43,844 nucleotides of DNA from Eubacteriales bacterium (GTDB lineage Bacteria; Bacillota; Clostridia; Lachnospirales; Lachnospiraceae), in contig JAUNOP010000018.1 in NCBI GenBank assembly GCA_030537135.1, forward strand, positions 1 to 43,844, in the 5' to 3' direction. The notes under the pieces are model-generated. The model was not told where the DNA came from. It ran no database searches and saw only the letters and a list, made by a program, of their open reading frames with translations. The translations under genes and the position numbers were made by a program. Shown here piece by piece: positions 33,845-42,588 of the stretch (its first letter is position 1; each line of letters starts with the position of its first letter).

Positions 33845-34348
33845 ATGATTGCATTAAGAATCACGGATGTCAAGGGCTTCATGGCAAAGCTCCTTGGAGG
33901 AAGCAGTTTCGACGCCTTTTATTTTGTAGAGGCTTCCATCACAACTTTTAATACCTTTATGCTGGATGGCTCCCTGCACCCTGATTTTTTTGATGAAGAA
34001 AAGGCAAAAAATATCCGGGAATCCGGACAAATTTATTCTCTGTGGGGAGACGTCCGAAATCTGTGCTTTTCCATTATCAAAGGAACACGCTCTCCTCTTT
34101 CTTTTAAGATTGTATTACAACAATCAAGAAAAAATACAGAAAAAATTCTTCTGCAAAGCGGCACCTGTATGGACAGTAAAGATATCCACGGACTTTATTT
34201 GAATTTTCAGTACAATAACGGAGAGCTTATGTGTACTACTGGCACGTCTCTTCGCATCTTTACTATGGACAAAACACTTGATAATTACTGGGACTCCCTG
34301 ATTCTGCGATTTTTTGACAGACAGGAATTTTCCTTTGAACAGCTGTAA
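33845..34348 (+). CDS. Conserved hypothetical protein (DUF5721-like)
   Basis: 167 residues starting MIALRITDVKGFMAKLLGGS, with AAAGGAG 9 bases upstream. It seems soluble, without membrane segments or cofactor motifs. The overall pattern (N-terminal DVKGFMAKLL, then FDAFYFVEASITTFNTF, C-terminal LDNYWDSLILRFF) resembles a family of unknown function in Lachnospiraceae that I believe is DUF5721; this is from memory only. It is convergent with the Spo0A-like gene, 10 bases apart. Confidence 0.7.
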   Translation: MIALRITDVKGFMAKLLGGSSFDAFYFVEASITTFNTFMLDGSLHPDFFDEEKAKNIRESGQIYSLWGDVRNLCFSIIKGTRSPLSFKIVLQQSRKNTEKILLQSGTCMDSKDIHGLYLNFQYNNGELMCTTGTSLRIFTMDKTLDNYWDSLILRFFDRQEFSFEQL

Positions 34349-34358
34349 CAGCCTCCAG

Positions 34359-34682
34359 TTACTTCTGCTCCTGGATATAATAAGCTACAATATCCACAAA
34401 CTCACTGTTCGTAGGCTTATAGTCAAGTTCATATCCTGCAATTTCTTCCATCTTATCCCTATGATTAAGCCAGCAGATTTCCACCACTGTACGAATTGCC
34501 CGTTCCACGCTTTTCGCAGTTGATTTATATTTGCTGGCTATGGGAGGATAAATATCCTTTGTGATCATAATAGGTGTGTCTCCGGAGTGAATGGCTATCT
34601 CGATTGCCTCTGCAACAAAATAATATCCCCTGTACTTTGCAGTAATTCCCATCTGTCGGATTACCTTGAAAATTTCTCTCAT
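34359..34682 (-). CDS. Stand-alone Spo0A C-terminal DNA-binding domain protein
   Basis: 107 residues that match only the effector domain of Spo0A: GITAKYRGYYFVAEAI, ITKDIYPPIASKY, SVERAIRTVVEICW and KPTNSEFVDIVAYYI align well with the known domain, including the recognition helix region TAKSVERAIR. The phosphorylated receiver domain is missing, and the start is native: GGAAGGAAGCAC lies directly before the ATG. It should bind 0A boxes without phospho-control, perhaps competing with or modulating true Spo0A. A TGTCGAA box lies about 150 bases upstream. Role is inference; domain identity is firm. Confidence 0.9.
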   Translation of the reverse strand: MREIFKVIRQMGITAKYRGYYFVAEAIEIAIHSGDTPIMITKDIYPPIASKYKSTAKSVERAIRTVVEICWLNHRDKMEEIAGYELDYKPTNSEFVDIVAYYIQEQK

Positions 34683-34834
34683 GTGCTTCCTTCCTTTATG
34701 CTCTTCCCCCCTCAGCTGTCATATTCGTCTGCAAAACGATATAAAATTCCCAATCACACAACCTATGCGCACATCATACAACGGATTTTTCCAAAAATGG
34801 CTCGTTCTGCAATAATCTTCAATAATCGACGAAA

Positions 34835-34841
34835 TTCGACA
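34835..34841 (-). promoter_or_regulatory. 0A box upstream of the Spo0A-like gene
   Basis: TGTCGAA on the minus strand matches the 0A box exactly, followed by a looser TCGTCGA. A possible -10 TAATCT (34854-34849) and -35 TTGTGA (34876-34871, 16-bp spacer) place the box just downstream of the promoter, where binding would repress. Confidence 0.5.
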
Positions 34842-34919
34842 GCCCCTCAGATTATCGTACAATAAAATTTTCACAAAAGATATGTCTAAAACACAAAAAC
34901 ACACTTTTTCCTTCTAAGA

Positions 34920-34978
34920 CAAGCAAGTCTCCCACTACTGCTTATTTCTCTGCAAAACGGAAGCGAAGGACTTGCTTG
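34920..34978. repeat. Inverted-repeat element family 2 (59 bp)
   Basis: CAAGCAAGTC and GACTTGCTTG form perfect 10-bp inverted ends around a core CTTATTTCTCTGCAAAACGG. A second copy lies at 40255-40316. A fragment AAGTCTCCCACTTC is seen at 31099-31112, where copy D is inserted. No target duplication was found. Confidence 0.65.
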
Positions 34979-34984
34979 ATATGG

Positions 34985-35029
34985 TCAAGCGGAAATTCGC
35001 AATCCGCTTCGCTGCTTGATACGTTAAAC
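34985..35029. repeat. Palindromic repeat family 1, full short copy (45 bp)
   Basis: Two mismatches to the copy at 8651-8695. It abuts the family 2 element and precedes the response regulator promoter region, which shows a TATAAT near 35080. The gap 34683-35115 holds this, the family 2 copy and the 0A box. Confidence 0.85.
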
Positions 35030-35115
35030 TTCCTTCCTATTGCATCGGAATTACTAGATTTTTAGGAAAATTAATAGTATAATAAAAAATAGTAAAATTT
35101 CCGGAGTATTGTTGT

Positions 35116-35787
35116 ATGAAAATTTTGTTAGTTGAGGATGATAAAGATTTATGTCAGGCATTGTCCTGGCAGCTAAAAAAAGAACATTTTACAGTTGACT
35201 GCTGTTTTCGCGGAGATGAGGCAGAATTGTATTTAAAAGAAAAAATTTATGACCTGCTGCTCCTGGATTGTATGCTTCCAGGAATTAGCGGAATTTCTAT
35301 CTTAAAAAAGATGCGTGCAGCCGGAGATTTTACCCCGGTGATTATTCTCTCTGCTCTTGGAGAAGTCAAGAATCGAGTAACCGGATTAAATGAAGGTGCT
35401 GATGATTATCTGGTAAAGCCCTTTGCCTTCTCTGAGCTTATGGCAAGAATCAACAGCCTGTTTCGCAGAAAAGCAGCCTTTCATACAGAGGCCCCCTCTT
35501 TTGGAGACCTTACCCTGGAGTTGGATAAGAATCGGCTTGTTTGCAAGGAACGCTTCTGCAGTCTGTCCCAGACAGAATGTATGCTGATTTCCCTTCTTCT
35601 TCAGGCAAAGGGAAGCTCTCTGCAGCGTTCTTTTTTGCTGCACAAGGTCTGGGGACTTGATACCTGCGTGGAGGATGGCAACCTGGACAATTATATTTAT
35701 TTTCTGCGAAAACGCCTGAAAACCCTGAACAGCTGCGTGAGTATACGAAATCTCCGCGGCAGGGGCTATTATCTGGAGGAATCATAA
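35116..35787 (+). CDS. OmpR/PhoB-family response regulator
   Basis: 223 residues. Receiver domain 1-120 with acidic pair Asp8/Asp9, phospho-acceptor Asp51 (LLLLDCMLPG), Ser79 and Lys101 (LVKPFAFSEL). A winged-helix DNA-binding domain follows from about residue 128, with GNLDNYIYFLRKRL and NLRGRGYYL. GGAG lies about 10 bases before the ATG. The sensor kinase starts 26 bases after its stop, so the two are a cognate pair. Targets may include the convergent HlyD-permease genes, which is inference from position. Confidence 0.95.
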   Translation: MKILLVEDDKDLCQALSWQLKKEHFTVDCCFRGDEAELYLKEKIYDLLLLDCMLPGISGISILKKMRAAGDFTPVIILSALGEVKNRVTGLNEGADDYLVKPFAFSELMARINSLFRRKAAFHTEAPSFGDLTLELDKNRLVCKERFCSLSQTECMLISLLLQAKGSSLQRSFLLHKVWGLDTCVEDGNLDNYIYFLRKRLKTLNSCVSIRNLRGRGYYLEES

Positions 35788-35813
35788 GCTGCAATGCTGG
35801 AAAGGAAGCTGTC

Positions 35814-37136
35814 ATGTATCAAAAAGTCCGAATCCATCTGACCATTCTGTTTTCTGCTGTTACCTGTACCCTTTTGCTGGTGTTTCTCTGTGTAAGTCTG
35901 TATATATCTGAAAGGTCTCAGTTTTCTCTTGTTCTGTCTGGCTTTTCCAAACAATCCTCTGCTGTCCTGGAGGACATCCACATGCAGAGTGTTCTTACCA
36001 TAGACTGGCTCTCTGCCAGGGAGGATGCCGGCTCCTTTTACCTCTTCCTTCTGGATCAGGGTATTCCTATTTTTCATGATTCTACACATCCTGCCCAGGT
36101 TCAAGAGCTTTTTGATGAGCTGCTTCCTTGTTTTCCTGCCAATGCTGTGCTTTCCCCTTCCCCAAATCTCCGAAAGCTTTCTGAAGAGCCGACTGTGTAT
36201 GCTGTTTATACAGAGCATTCTATTATGGGGCTAAAAAAAATTCGCGGTTTTTTTCCGACTGCCCTGCTCTATTATAAACAGACATGGGAGAAAAACAGTC
36301 TGCTTCAAATCTTTTCTCTCTGTTCTCTGGATGGTCTTTATCATGACGTTCGAAAGCATATAGCCTCTTACAGCCTTCTGTTCATACTTGCCGGCTGCTT
36401 TCTTGTGTGCTTCAGCCGGTATTTCACAGGTCGTCTTCTAAAGCCCCTCCTGGATAGTCAGGAAAGTCAGAACCGTTTTATTGCTTCTGCCTCTCATGAG
36501 CTTCGTACGCCTCTTGCCGTGATTTTAACCAGTGCATCTGCCTGCAGAGGCATGTCTCCAAGGGAGCAGGCCGCCTTCTTTGACATTATTGAGCGAGAAG
36601 GCGCCCAAATGTCAGACATGCTTGAGCAGCTTCTTCTTTTATCCCGTGCAGACAGTCATGGCTTACATCTGAAAATAGACGAGACAGACCTTCAGACCTT
36701 GCTTCTTGACACCTATGAAGCCTTTCTTCCTCTGGCCAGAAGGGAAGGGCATTTTCTCTCTATCCGTCTTCCTGACGAGGAAATTCCTCTGTGCTTGTGC
36801 GACGGCTTTCGTGTTAAGCAGGTATGCACCATTCTTCTTGAAAACGCTCTTGCCTATACGCCGGAGGGAAGTCGCATTCTCCTCTCTCTGTCCTGCCTGG
36901 AAAAGGGAATCCAAATTTCTGTACAGGACAATGGCCCTGGAGTCCCTGATGAGGAAAAGGAAGCGATTTTTCAGCGATTTTCCCGGGGAAAATATGAGGA
37001 CAACAAAAAAGGACACCATGGTCTCGGACTGGCTGTTGCAAAGGAAATCGCCTCTGCTCACAGCGGAACTATCCAAGTCCAGGATGCCCCTGGGGGCGGT
37101 GCTGTTTTTGTATTCTGCTTTCCCGTTCATCCCTGA
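35814..37136 (+). CDS. Membrane sensor histidine kinase
   Basis: 440 residues. Two membrane segments (about 8-31 and 184-203) enclose an extracytoplasmic sensing region of about 150 residues without a recognised fold. His228 in ASHELRTPLAV is the phosphorylation site. The ATPase domain shows LLENALAYTPEG (N box), QDNGPGVPDEEKEAIFQRFS (G1/F) and GLGLAVAKEIA (G2). HAMP is short or missing. Signal is unknown. Ends 14 bases from the convergent HlyD-like gene. Confidence 0.95.
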   Translation: MYQKVRIHLTILFSAVTCTLLLVFLCVSLYISERSQFSLVLSGFSKQSSAVLEDIHMQSVLTIDWLSAREDAGSFYLFLLDQGIPIFHDSTHPAQVQELFDELLPCFPANAVLSPSPNLRKLSEEPTVYAVYTEHSIMGLKKIRGFFPTALLYYKQTWEKNSLLQIFSLCSLDGLYHDVRKHIASYSLLFILAGCFLVCFSRYFTGRLLKPLLDSQESQNRFIASASHELRTPLAVILTSASACRGMSPREQAAFFDIIEREGAQMSDMLEQLLLLSRADSHGLHLKIDETDLQTLLLDTYEAFLPLARREGHFLSIRLPDEEIPLCLCDGFRVKQVCTILLENALAYTPEGSRILLSLSCLEKGIQISVQDNGPGVPDEEKEAIFQRFSRGKYEDNKKGHHGLGLAVAKEIASAHSGTIQVQDAPGGGAVFVFCFPVHP

Positions 37137-37150
37137 CGATTTCCAGGTAC

Positions 37151-38320
37151 TTAATTCATTTCCCGCACAGAGTCGCCGTCCTTCAAATCCTTGGTGCTGT
37201 CTGTAACAATCCGAGTCTGGCTATCCAGAATTTCCTCAAACACAGCTGCCTTGTCCGGGGATTTTTCCAGTACCCTTACATCCATTTTCCGCACAGACAG
37301 CTCTGTTCCCAGGATTCCTTCTTTTTCTCTTAATACATAGACAAAGCACCTGTCTCCATTGCTGTGAAGAGCCTGTATAGGAATCACATAATCATAAACT
37401 GGAGAGCTGTACGTAACCTTCATGCTGCCCTCTGTCTCTCCCTGCCCTTCTCCTGGCTCCAGCCAGACAGAGGCCTGATAAGCACCGTTTTTTTCTTCTA
37501 TCCAGTCAATTGTACCAGAAACCGTCTGCTTGCTTCCGAAGAATTTTATCTCTGCATTGTCCCCCACATGAATCCATGCTTTATCCTCTGCTGAAATGGA
37601 AGCCTTGAATACAAGGGAGCTTTCCTCGTTTACATAGCGAATAACAGGAGCATCGGTCATATATTCGCCTGTATTTATCAGGACCTCAAGAATTGTCCCT
37701 GCGTCCGCCGCCTCTACCCTTCCTTCATTTTGCAGGAGTTCAAACCAGCTGGAAATCCTCGCTTTTCTCTGGTCTGCCTCTCTGTACGCACTTTCTGTAA
37801 TCACATTCTCAAACACGGCGTCCCCACTTCTTCGCGATGCCTCTGCCGGAGAAATATCCATTTCCTTTACCAAATCATCCTCAAACACAGCATTCCTTCT
37901 CTGTGTCTCATCTGCCTGGGCCTCCCAGGTATTCTGCTCTGCAATCAGAGCCGCAAGTTTCTTTTGAAGATCTATGAGGTCAATTTCATATAAAAGACTT
38001 CCTACTTCTATCTGTTCTCCTGCAAGGACATGAAGCTTTGCAATTTTGAGTCCGTCAATTCCATAAATCACCTGCGCACTGACAGCGTCTACAATGCCCT
38101 CTTGGGAAACGCCAAAGTTAATAGAACTACTCACAGCATATTTCCAGCTCACCTGAGGAAGCTGATTCGTATAGATTGTGCGAGAAAGAAAGGTCAGAAT
38201 CAGAATCACTATAAGGAATGCACCAAAACCCCCGAGCAGCCGTTTTTTTCTTGCCTGCATCCACGCTTCCTGTTCTGCCTCCCGATTTTTTCCCTGTCCA
38301 GTATAATCCTCATTTCTCAT
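37151..38320 (-). CDS. HlyD/membrane-fusion-type protein
   Basis: 389 residues. A basic cytoplasmic N-terminus leads to one membrane segment (GGFGAFLIVILILTFLS, about 30-47), then an outer part with a lipoyl-like half motif (LKIAKLHVLAGEQIEVGSLL), a helical hairpin (about 120-205) and a second half (EAADAGTILEVLINTGEYM). Such adaptors link inner-membrane pumps to the cell exterior; in Gram-positives they go with ABC exporters. Here the neighbours, 12 bases upstream on the same strand, are sugar ABC permeases, an unusual pairing. Confidence 0.8.
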   Translation of the reverse strand: MRNEDYTGQGKNREAEQEAWMQARKKRLLGGFGAFLIVILILTFLSRTIYTNQLPQVSWKYAVSSSINFGVSQEGIVDAVSAQVIYGIDGLKIAKLHVLAGEQIEVGSLLYEIDLIDLQKKLAALIAEQNTWEAQADETQRRNAVFEDDLVKEMDISPAEASRRSGDAVFENVITESAYREADQRKARISSWFELLQNEGRVEAADAGTILEVLINTGEYMTDAPVIRYVNEESSLVFKASISAEDKAWIHVGDNAEIKFFGSKQTVSGTIDWIEEKNGAYQASVWLEPGEGQGETEGSMKVTYSSPVYDYVIPIQALHSNGDRCFVYVLREKEGILGTELSVRKMDVRVLEKSPDKAAVFEEILDSQTRIVTDSTKDLKDGDSVREMN

Positions 38321-38332
38321 CCTTGCATCCTC

Positions 38333-39193
38333 TCAATTCTTACCTTTCATATAGGAAATTCCTTCTATTAGCGCGTCCTGTCCAAGTGCATAGACAAATA
38401 ATGCTGGAATCAGCACCAAAAGGGACATTGCAAAAGCAAAGCCTGCCTGTTCTATTCCAAGCTGCGGCAGATACAAAGACAATGGCCAATCCCTCTGCTC
38501 CTGAAGAAATGCCATGGGCTGCTCCACCAGGTTCCAGCACTCCAGAAAGCCAAGCACAACAGCAGACTCTATCCCCATCTTCCCCATCGGCACTCCGATT
38601 CTCAGGAAAATCTGCCATTCTCCTGCTCCGTCAAGTCTCGCCGCCTCCAGCATTTCTGCCTCTATCTGGGAGAAGCCCTGGTACATGAGAAATACTGGAA
38701 ATGTGGAAAAAATCATGGGTAAAATCACTGCTGCCATATTCCCGTACAGCTTCGTCTGCTTTAATACAAGATACTGCGGAAGCAGCATGACCTGAAAAGG
38801 AAGCAGCAGTAAAACAATATAAAGTCCAAACAGCAAATTCCTTCCTCTGAATCGAAACGCAGCAAACGCCCAGGCAGACGGTGTTCCAATCACAAGCTGT
38901 CCCAGCAAAATACAAACCGTCATTCCTACTGAATTCCAGAACAAATGGTAGAATTGCGGTGATTCAAGGAGCAGTCTCTGAAAATTTTCTAATGTCGGGT
39001 ACAGTACCAGGACATACCACTTTGCATACCCATCTCCTGTTCCAAGAACAGGCGCCAGCATTCTTCTCATCTCTGCTGCTCCTGTCACCGAGCCTGCTGG
39101 AATCAGAAGCAAGGGTGCGCAGATAAGAAAAACAAGTAAAAAACACAGCAGCGTAGCCGCTGTCGAATACCCTCGCCTTTTTTTGTGTCTCAT
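38333..39193 (-). CDS. Sugar ABC transporter permease, MalG type
   Basis: 286 residues with six predicted membrane segments. The EAA loop that contacts the ATPase is EAARLDGAGEWQIFLRIGVP near residue 185. The N-terminus MRHKKRRGYSTAATLLCFLL has the usual basic start. GAGAGGGATAGAAT precedes the ATG. It follows the MalF-type permease after about 108 bases. No solute-binding protein or ATPase lies in the cluster; in this family the ATPase is often shared and encoded elsewhere. Confidence 0.92.
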   Translation of the reverse strand: MRHKKRRGYSTAATLLCFLLVFLICAPLLLIPAGSVTGAAEMRRMLAPVLGTGDGYAKWYVLVLYPTLENFQRLLLESPQFYHLFWNSVGMTVCILLGQLVIGTPSAWAFAAFRFRGRNLLFGLYIVLLLLPFQVMLLPQYLVLKQTKLYGNMAAVILPMIFSTFPVFLMYQGFSQIEAEMLEAARLDGAGEWQIFLRIGVPMGKMGIESAVVLGFLECWNLVEQPMAFLQEQRDWPLSLYLPQLGIEQAGFAFAMSLLVLIPALFVYALGQDALIEGISYMKGKN

Positions 39194-39301
39194 ATTCTAT
39201 CCCTCTCATTTATAATGGCATCTTGACCAAAGGGCGAATCTTATGCGTTTACTATAAGAGTACCAGACTGGGTCTAAGACCAAATCGCGAATCACACCTG
39301 T

Positions 39302-40230
39302 TCACGAATTTCCTTCCAGTCTTTTTTGCAGAAAAAAGCACAAGAACAAAAGCACAAGAAACAGCATCACTGTCAGAGCCGCCATTTTGTCAAACTCCAG
39401 TTTTAAGTACCAATTTTGTAAAAGATGCTGCAAAAGATAAATATTTTCCTGTGGGTAATTTCCTGCTGCCATCCAGATTTCCCGATAGCTTTTAAAGGCC
39501 TGAAGCATGGATAGAAGAAAAATAGCAAAAAAGCTCCCTGCCAGCTGCGGAATAATAATATAAAGCAGGCGCTTTCCTTTTCCTGCGCCGTCTACGCTTG
39601 CCGCCTCCTCCAGCTCCCTTGGAAGGGCGGCAAGCCCTGTGAGCCAGAGAACTGTCATATAGCCTGTATTTTTCCACCAAAAACTTAGCAAAATTATGAG
39701 AACTGCCCACTTGGAGTTCATATAATTTGTATGGGATTCTGAGGGAAGAAAAGGAAGATAGTTCGATAAACCGGAAATCAGACCATTCCAAAGACCATTT
39801 CTGTCTGTCAGAAGCTGCAGAATCAGAACCATCACAGCAGCAGGAACAGCCATAGGAAGCAACATGGCTGCCATGAGCTTTCTGCTTGCAAGCGCCCTTC
39901 TCAGAAGCAGGGCTGCTGCAAAAGACAAAAGCATCAAAACAGGAACTCCTGCTCCGATAAACACTCCTGTATTTTTCACAGCAAGATAGAAGGCCTGATT
40001 TTTCAGTACCTCCCTGTAATTTTGTATTCCTGTAAATCTGCCGCTTGCAGACTGTATAAAGGAACGGCGCACGGTCTCCATAAAAGGAAGCAGATAGAAC
40101 AAGCATACTCCCACGAGACCTGGCAGCAAAAAGCCTACAAATTCAGGAATTTTTCTTGTGTGTCTGCGTTTTCTCGCTCTGCCGGCAGCACGCCTTTTTT
40201 TCTTCCTTGTCTGTAGGCGTGTCCTCTCAT
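39302..40230 (-). CDS. Sugar ABC transporter permease, MalF type, with frameshift near the start
   Basis: The permease frame (39302 to about 40195) has six membrane segments and the EAA loop EEAASVDGAGKGKRLLYIII. In that frame no ATG exists before the first membrane segment; the first usable codon is TTG 40129, inside the segment. A good ATG with a G-rich ribosome site at 40230 opens a frame MRGHAYRQGRKKG that would stop after 32 codons. The two frames meet at seven As (40201-40195 on the minus strand, A AAA AAA). A -1 slip gives RKK-RRAAGRARKRRHTRKIPE followed by the membrane segment, just like normal relatives. It is a programmed or transcriptional slip, a recent mutation, or a base error. 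Confidence 0.75.
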
Positions 40231-40254
40231 CACATATCCCCCCTTCTTAGCCTC

Positions 40255-40316
40255 GCAAGTCCCCACCGCTTATTTCTCTGCGAAATGGAAGCGAAAGACT
40301 TTCTTGATACGTTAAA
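40255..40316. repeat. Inverted-repeat element family 2, second copy
   Basis: GCAAGTCCCCACCGCTTATT through GAAAGACTTTCTTGATAC matches the copy at 34920-34978. Its right end CTTGATACGTTAAA is shared with family 1, so the two families may be related or nested. The gap 40231-40509 otherwise contains the htpG terminator. Confidence 0.6.
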
Positions 40317-40423
40317 AAGTGTAACAGAAAAAGTCTCTAAAAATCCTCTAAATTTAGAAGAAAAGTTTATTTTCTGCGGTATCTCATTTCCTTGGATGCG
40401 CCTATACACAGTGATCTGGTCAT

Positions 40424-40473
40424 AAAAATCCCCCTTAAGTAGACTTTATTTACCTTGTCTACCCAAGGGGGAT
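40424..40473 (-). terminator. htpG terminator
   Basis: ATCCCCCTT-AA-GTAGAC (40428 on) pairs with GTCTAC-CC-AAGGGGGAT (to 40473). On the minus strand the stem runs into TTTTTA. It lies about 40 bases past the htpG stop codon. Confidence 0.88.
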
Positions 40474-40509
40474 CCTATATTCTATATAAGCGAGCGCCTC
40501 TGCCTGCGC

Positions 40510-42564
40510 TTATTTTGCAAGCAGCAGCATAATCTCATTGCTTCTATTTACAAACGCTGTCATCTCCTCAGGAGAAAGCTGCTTGTGGCTGATCATGGCC
40601 AAATCATAGAGCTGGCGGCACAGAAGATTGGTATGCTCTCCATCCTTGTGAGCAGCCAGATACTGTACCAGCGCATGGTTTGCGTTCAGAATCAGAGTCT
40701 CCTGTCCTCCGAACATTTCCGGATCCATACCGTACATATTGTACATCTTCATCATTTCCTGCATACGGCGGCTTTCCTCAGAAAGAGTCATCATGGCTGA
40801 AATCTTCTCATTTTTCAGTTTTTCCACCTTGACTACAAGCTTGTCCTTTCCGATTTCCTTGCGAAACAGCTCCTGAAGATCCTTTGCCATGGTTTCGTCA
40901 ATCGCACTGTTTTCCTTGACTTCCTCTGTCACATCTGCGTCAATACGCTTGAACTGAATCGTCTGATCCTTCTGCTCCAGATGAGAAATAAAGGCGCTGT
41001 CAATGTTATGACGAAGAATCACCGCATCCTTGCCGGCCTCCTTGAACATATTGATATACTGGCTCTGCTGCACCTCATCTGTCACATAGAAGATTACGGT
41101 TTTCTCCGGCTCCTTGTCGTCCTTGTTGTCTTCCTTTTCGTCCTTGTCCTCTGCCGTTTCATCAGCAGGCTCCTCTGCCTTCTTATTTTCCTCTATGCAG
41201 TCCTTCAGAGTCAGATACTTTCCTTCCAGGTTCTTGAAAAGAAGGAAATCGTGCATCTTTTCTTCAAATTTGCTCTCCCTGATGCAGCCAAATTTGATAA
41301 ATGGACTGATGTCGTCCCAATATTTCTCATAGGACTCTCTGTCTGTCTTGCACATTCCGGTGAGCTTGTCTGCCACCTTTTTGGTGATATAATCTGAAAT
41401 TTTCTTTACAAAACCGTCATTTTGCAGGGCGCTTCTGGATACATTCAGAGGCAGATCCGGGCAGTCAATCACGCCCTTGAGAAGAAGCAGAAATTCCGGA
41501 ATCACCTCTTTAATGTTATCTGCAATGAATACCTGATTATTGTACAGCTTAATCGTGCCTTCAATAGAATCATACTCCGTGTTGATCTTCGGGAAATACA
41601 GAATTCCCTTCAGGTTAAACGGATAATCCATATTCAGATGAATCCAGAACAGAGGCTCCTTGTAATCCTGGAATACCTTTCTGTAAAATTCCTTGTACTC
41701 CTCATCTGTACATTCATTCGGGTGCTTCATCCACAGGGGAGTCGGGTCGCTTAAGGATACCGGACGCTTATGAATCTTCACACGGTCTCTGGCAGGAGAA
41801 ACCTCAACGATTTCCTTTTCTCCGTTCTCATTCTCCTTTTCCTCTGTTTTAGCTTCCTCATGGATATGCTCAACGATTACATCATCATCCCGTAAATCCT
41901 CTTTGTCTATTGTCTCATACTCCTGCTCTGCATTTTCCTTTGACAGATAAATGCAAACCGGCATAAAGGAGCAATATTTTTCCAGGACCTCTCTCATTCG
42001 GTATTCATTTGCAAACTCCAGGCTTTCCTCATTCAGGAAGAGAGTAATCTCTGTACCTACAGTTGTCTTAGAGCCCTCCTGAAGCTCATACTCTGTGCCT
42101 CCATCACAGCTCCAATGCACTGGAGAAGCGCCTTCCTTGTAAGAGAGGGTATCAATATGAACCTCATCTGCAACCATAAAAGCAGAGTAAAAGCCCAGAC
42201 CAAAATGTCCTATCATCTGGTCGTCTGTTGTCTTATCTTTATATTTCTCCAAGAACTGCGTGGCGCCTGAAAAAGCAATCTGAGTAATGTATTCTTCCAC
42301 TTCATCCGCTGTCATTCCAAGTCCATTGTCAATAAATTTCAGGGTCTTCTGCTCAGGATTCACCTGCACACAGATGGCAGGCTTATAATCCTCTGGAAGA
42401 TTATATTCTCCCATAACATCCAGCTTTTTGAGCTTTGTAATGGCGTCGCAGCCATTTGATACCATTTCTCTCGCAAAAATATCATGGTCTGAATAGAGCC
42501 ACTTCTTGATAATCGGAAAAATATTTTCACTGTTAATCGATAAATTGCCATGCTTTACAGCCAT
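40510..42564 (-). CDS. htpG: Chaperone HtpG (Hsp90)
   Basis: 684 residues from ATG 42564, which has AAGGAG upstream; a longer start inside a repeat (MCLVGIANF) is rejected. Cytoplasmic ATP-dependent chaperone. The GHKL ATP site shows EMVSNGCDAITKL, DNGLGMT and GHFGLGFYSAFMV; the middle domain has LPLNVSRSALQND. Acidic low-complexity inserts lie near residues 235-265 and 480-510, the latter giving a length somewhat above the 620-640 of many bacterial forms. A CIRCE element and promoter lie about 250-310 bases upstream, so HrcA control is expected. Confidence 0.97.
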   Translation of the reverse strand: MAVKHGNLSINSENIFPIIKKWLYSDHDIFAREMVSNGCDAITKLKKLDVMGEYNLPEDYKPAICVQVNPEQKTLKFIDNGLGMTADEVEEYITQIAFSGATQFLEKYKDKTTDDQMIGHFGLGFYSAFMVADEVHIDTLSYKEGASPVHWSCDGGTEYELQEGSKTTVGTEITLFLNEESLEFANEYRMREVLEKYCSFMPVCIYLSKENAEQEYETIDKEDLRDDDVIVEHIHEEAKTEEKENENGEKEIVEVSPARDRVKIHKRPVSLSDPTPLWMKHPNECTDEEYKEFYRKVFQDYKEPLFWIHLNMDYPFNLKGILYFPKINTEYDSIEGTIKLYNNQVFIADNIKEVIPEFLLLLKGVIDCPDLPLNVSRSALQNDGFVKKISDYITKKVADKLTGMCKTDRESYEKYWDDISPFIKFGCIRESKFEEKMHDFLLFKNLEGKYLTLKDCIEENKKAEEPADETAEDKDEKEDNKDDKEPEKTVIFYVTDEVQQSQYINMFKEAGKDAVILRHNIDSAFISHLEQKDQTIQFKRIDADVTEEVKENSAIDETMAKDLQELFRKEIGKDKLVVKVEKLKNEKISAMMTLSEESRRMQEMMKMYNMYGMDPEMFGGQETLILNANHALVQYLAAHKDGEHTNLLCRQLYDLAMISHKQLSPEEMTAFVNRSNEIMLLLAK

Positions 42565-42588
42565 GTTTACACACTCCTTTGTCTTATT

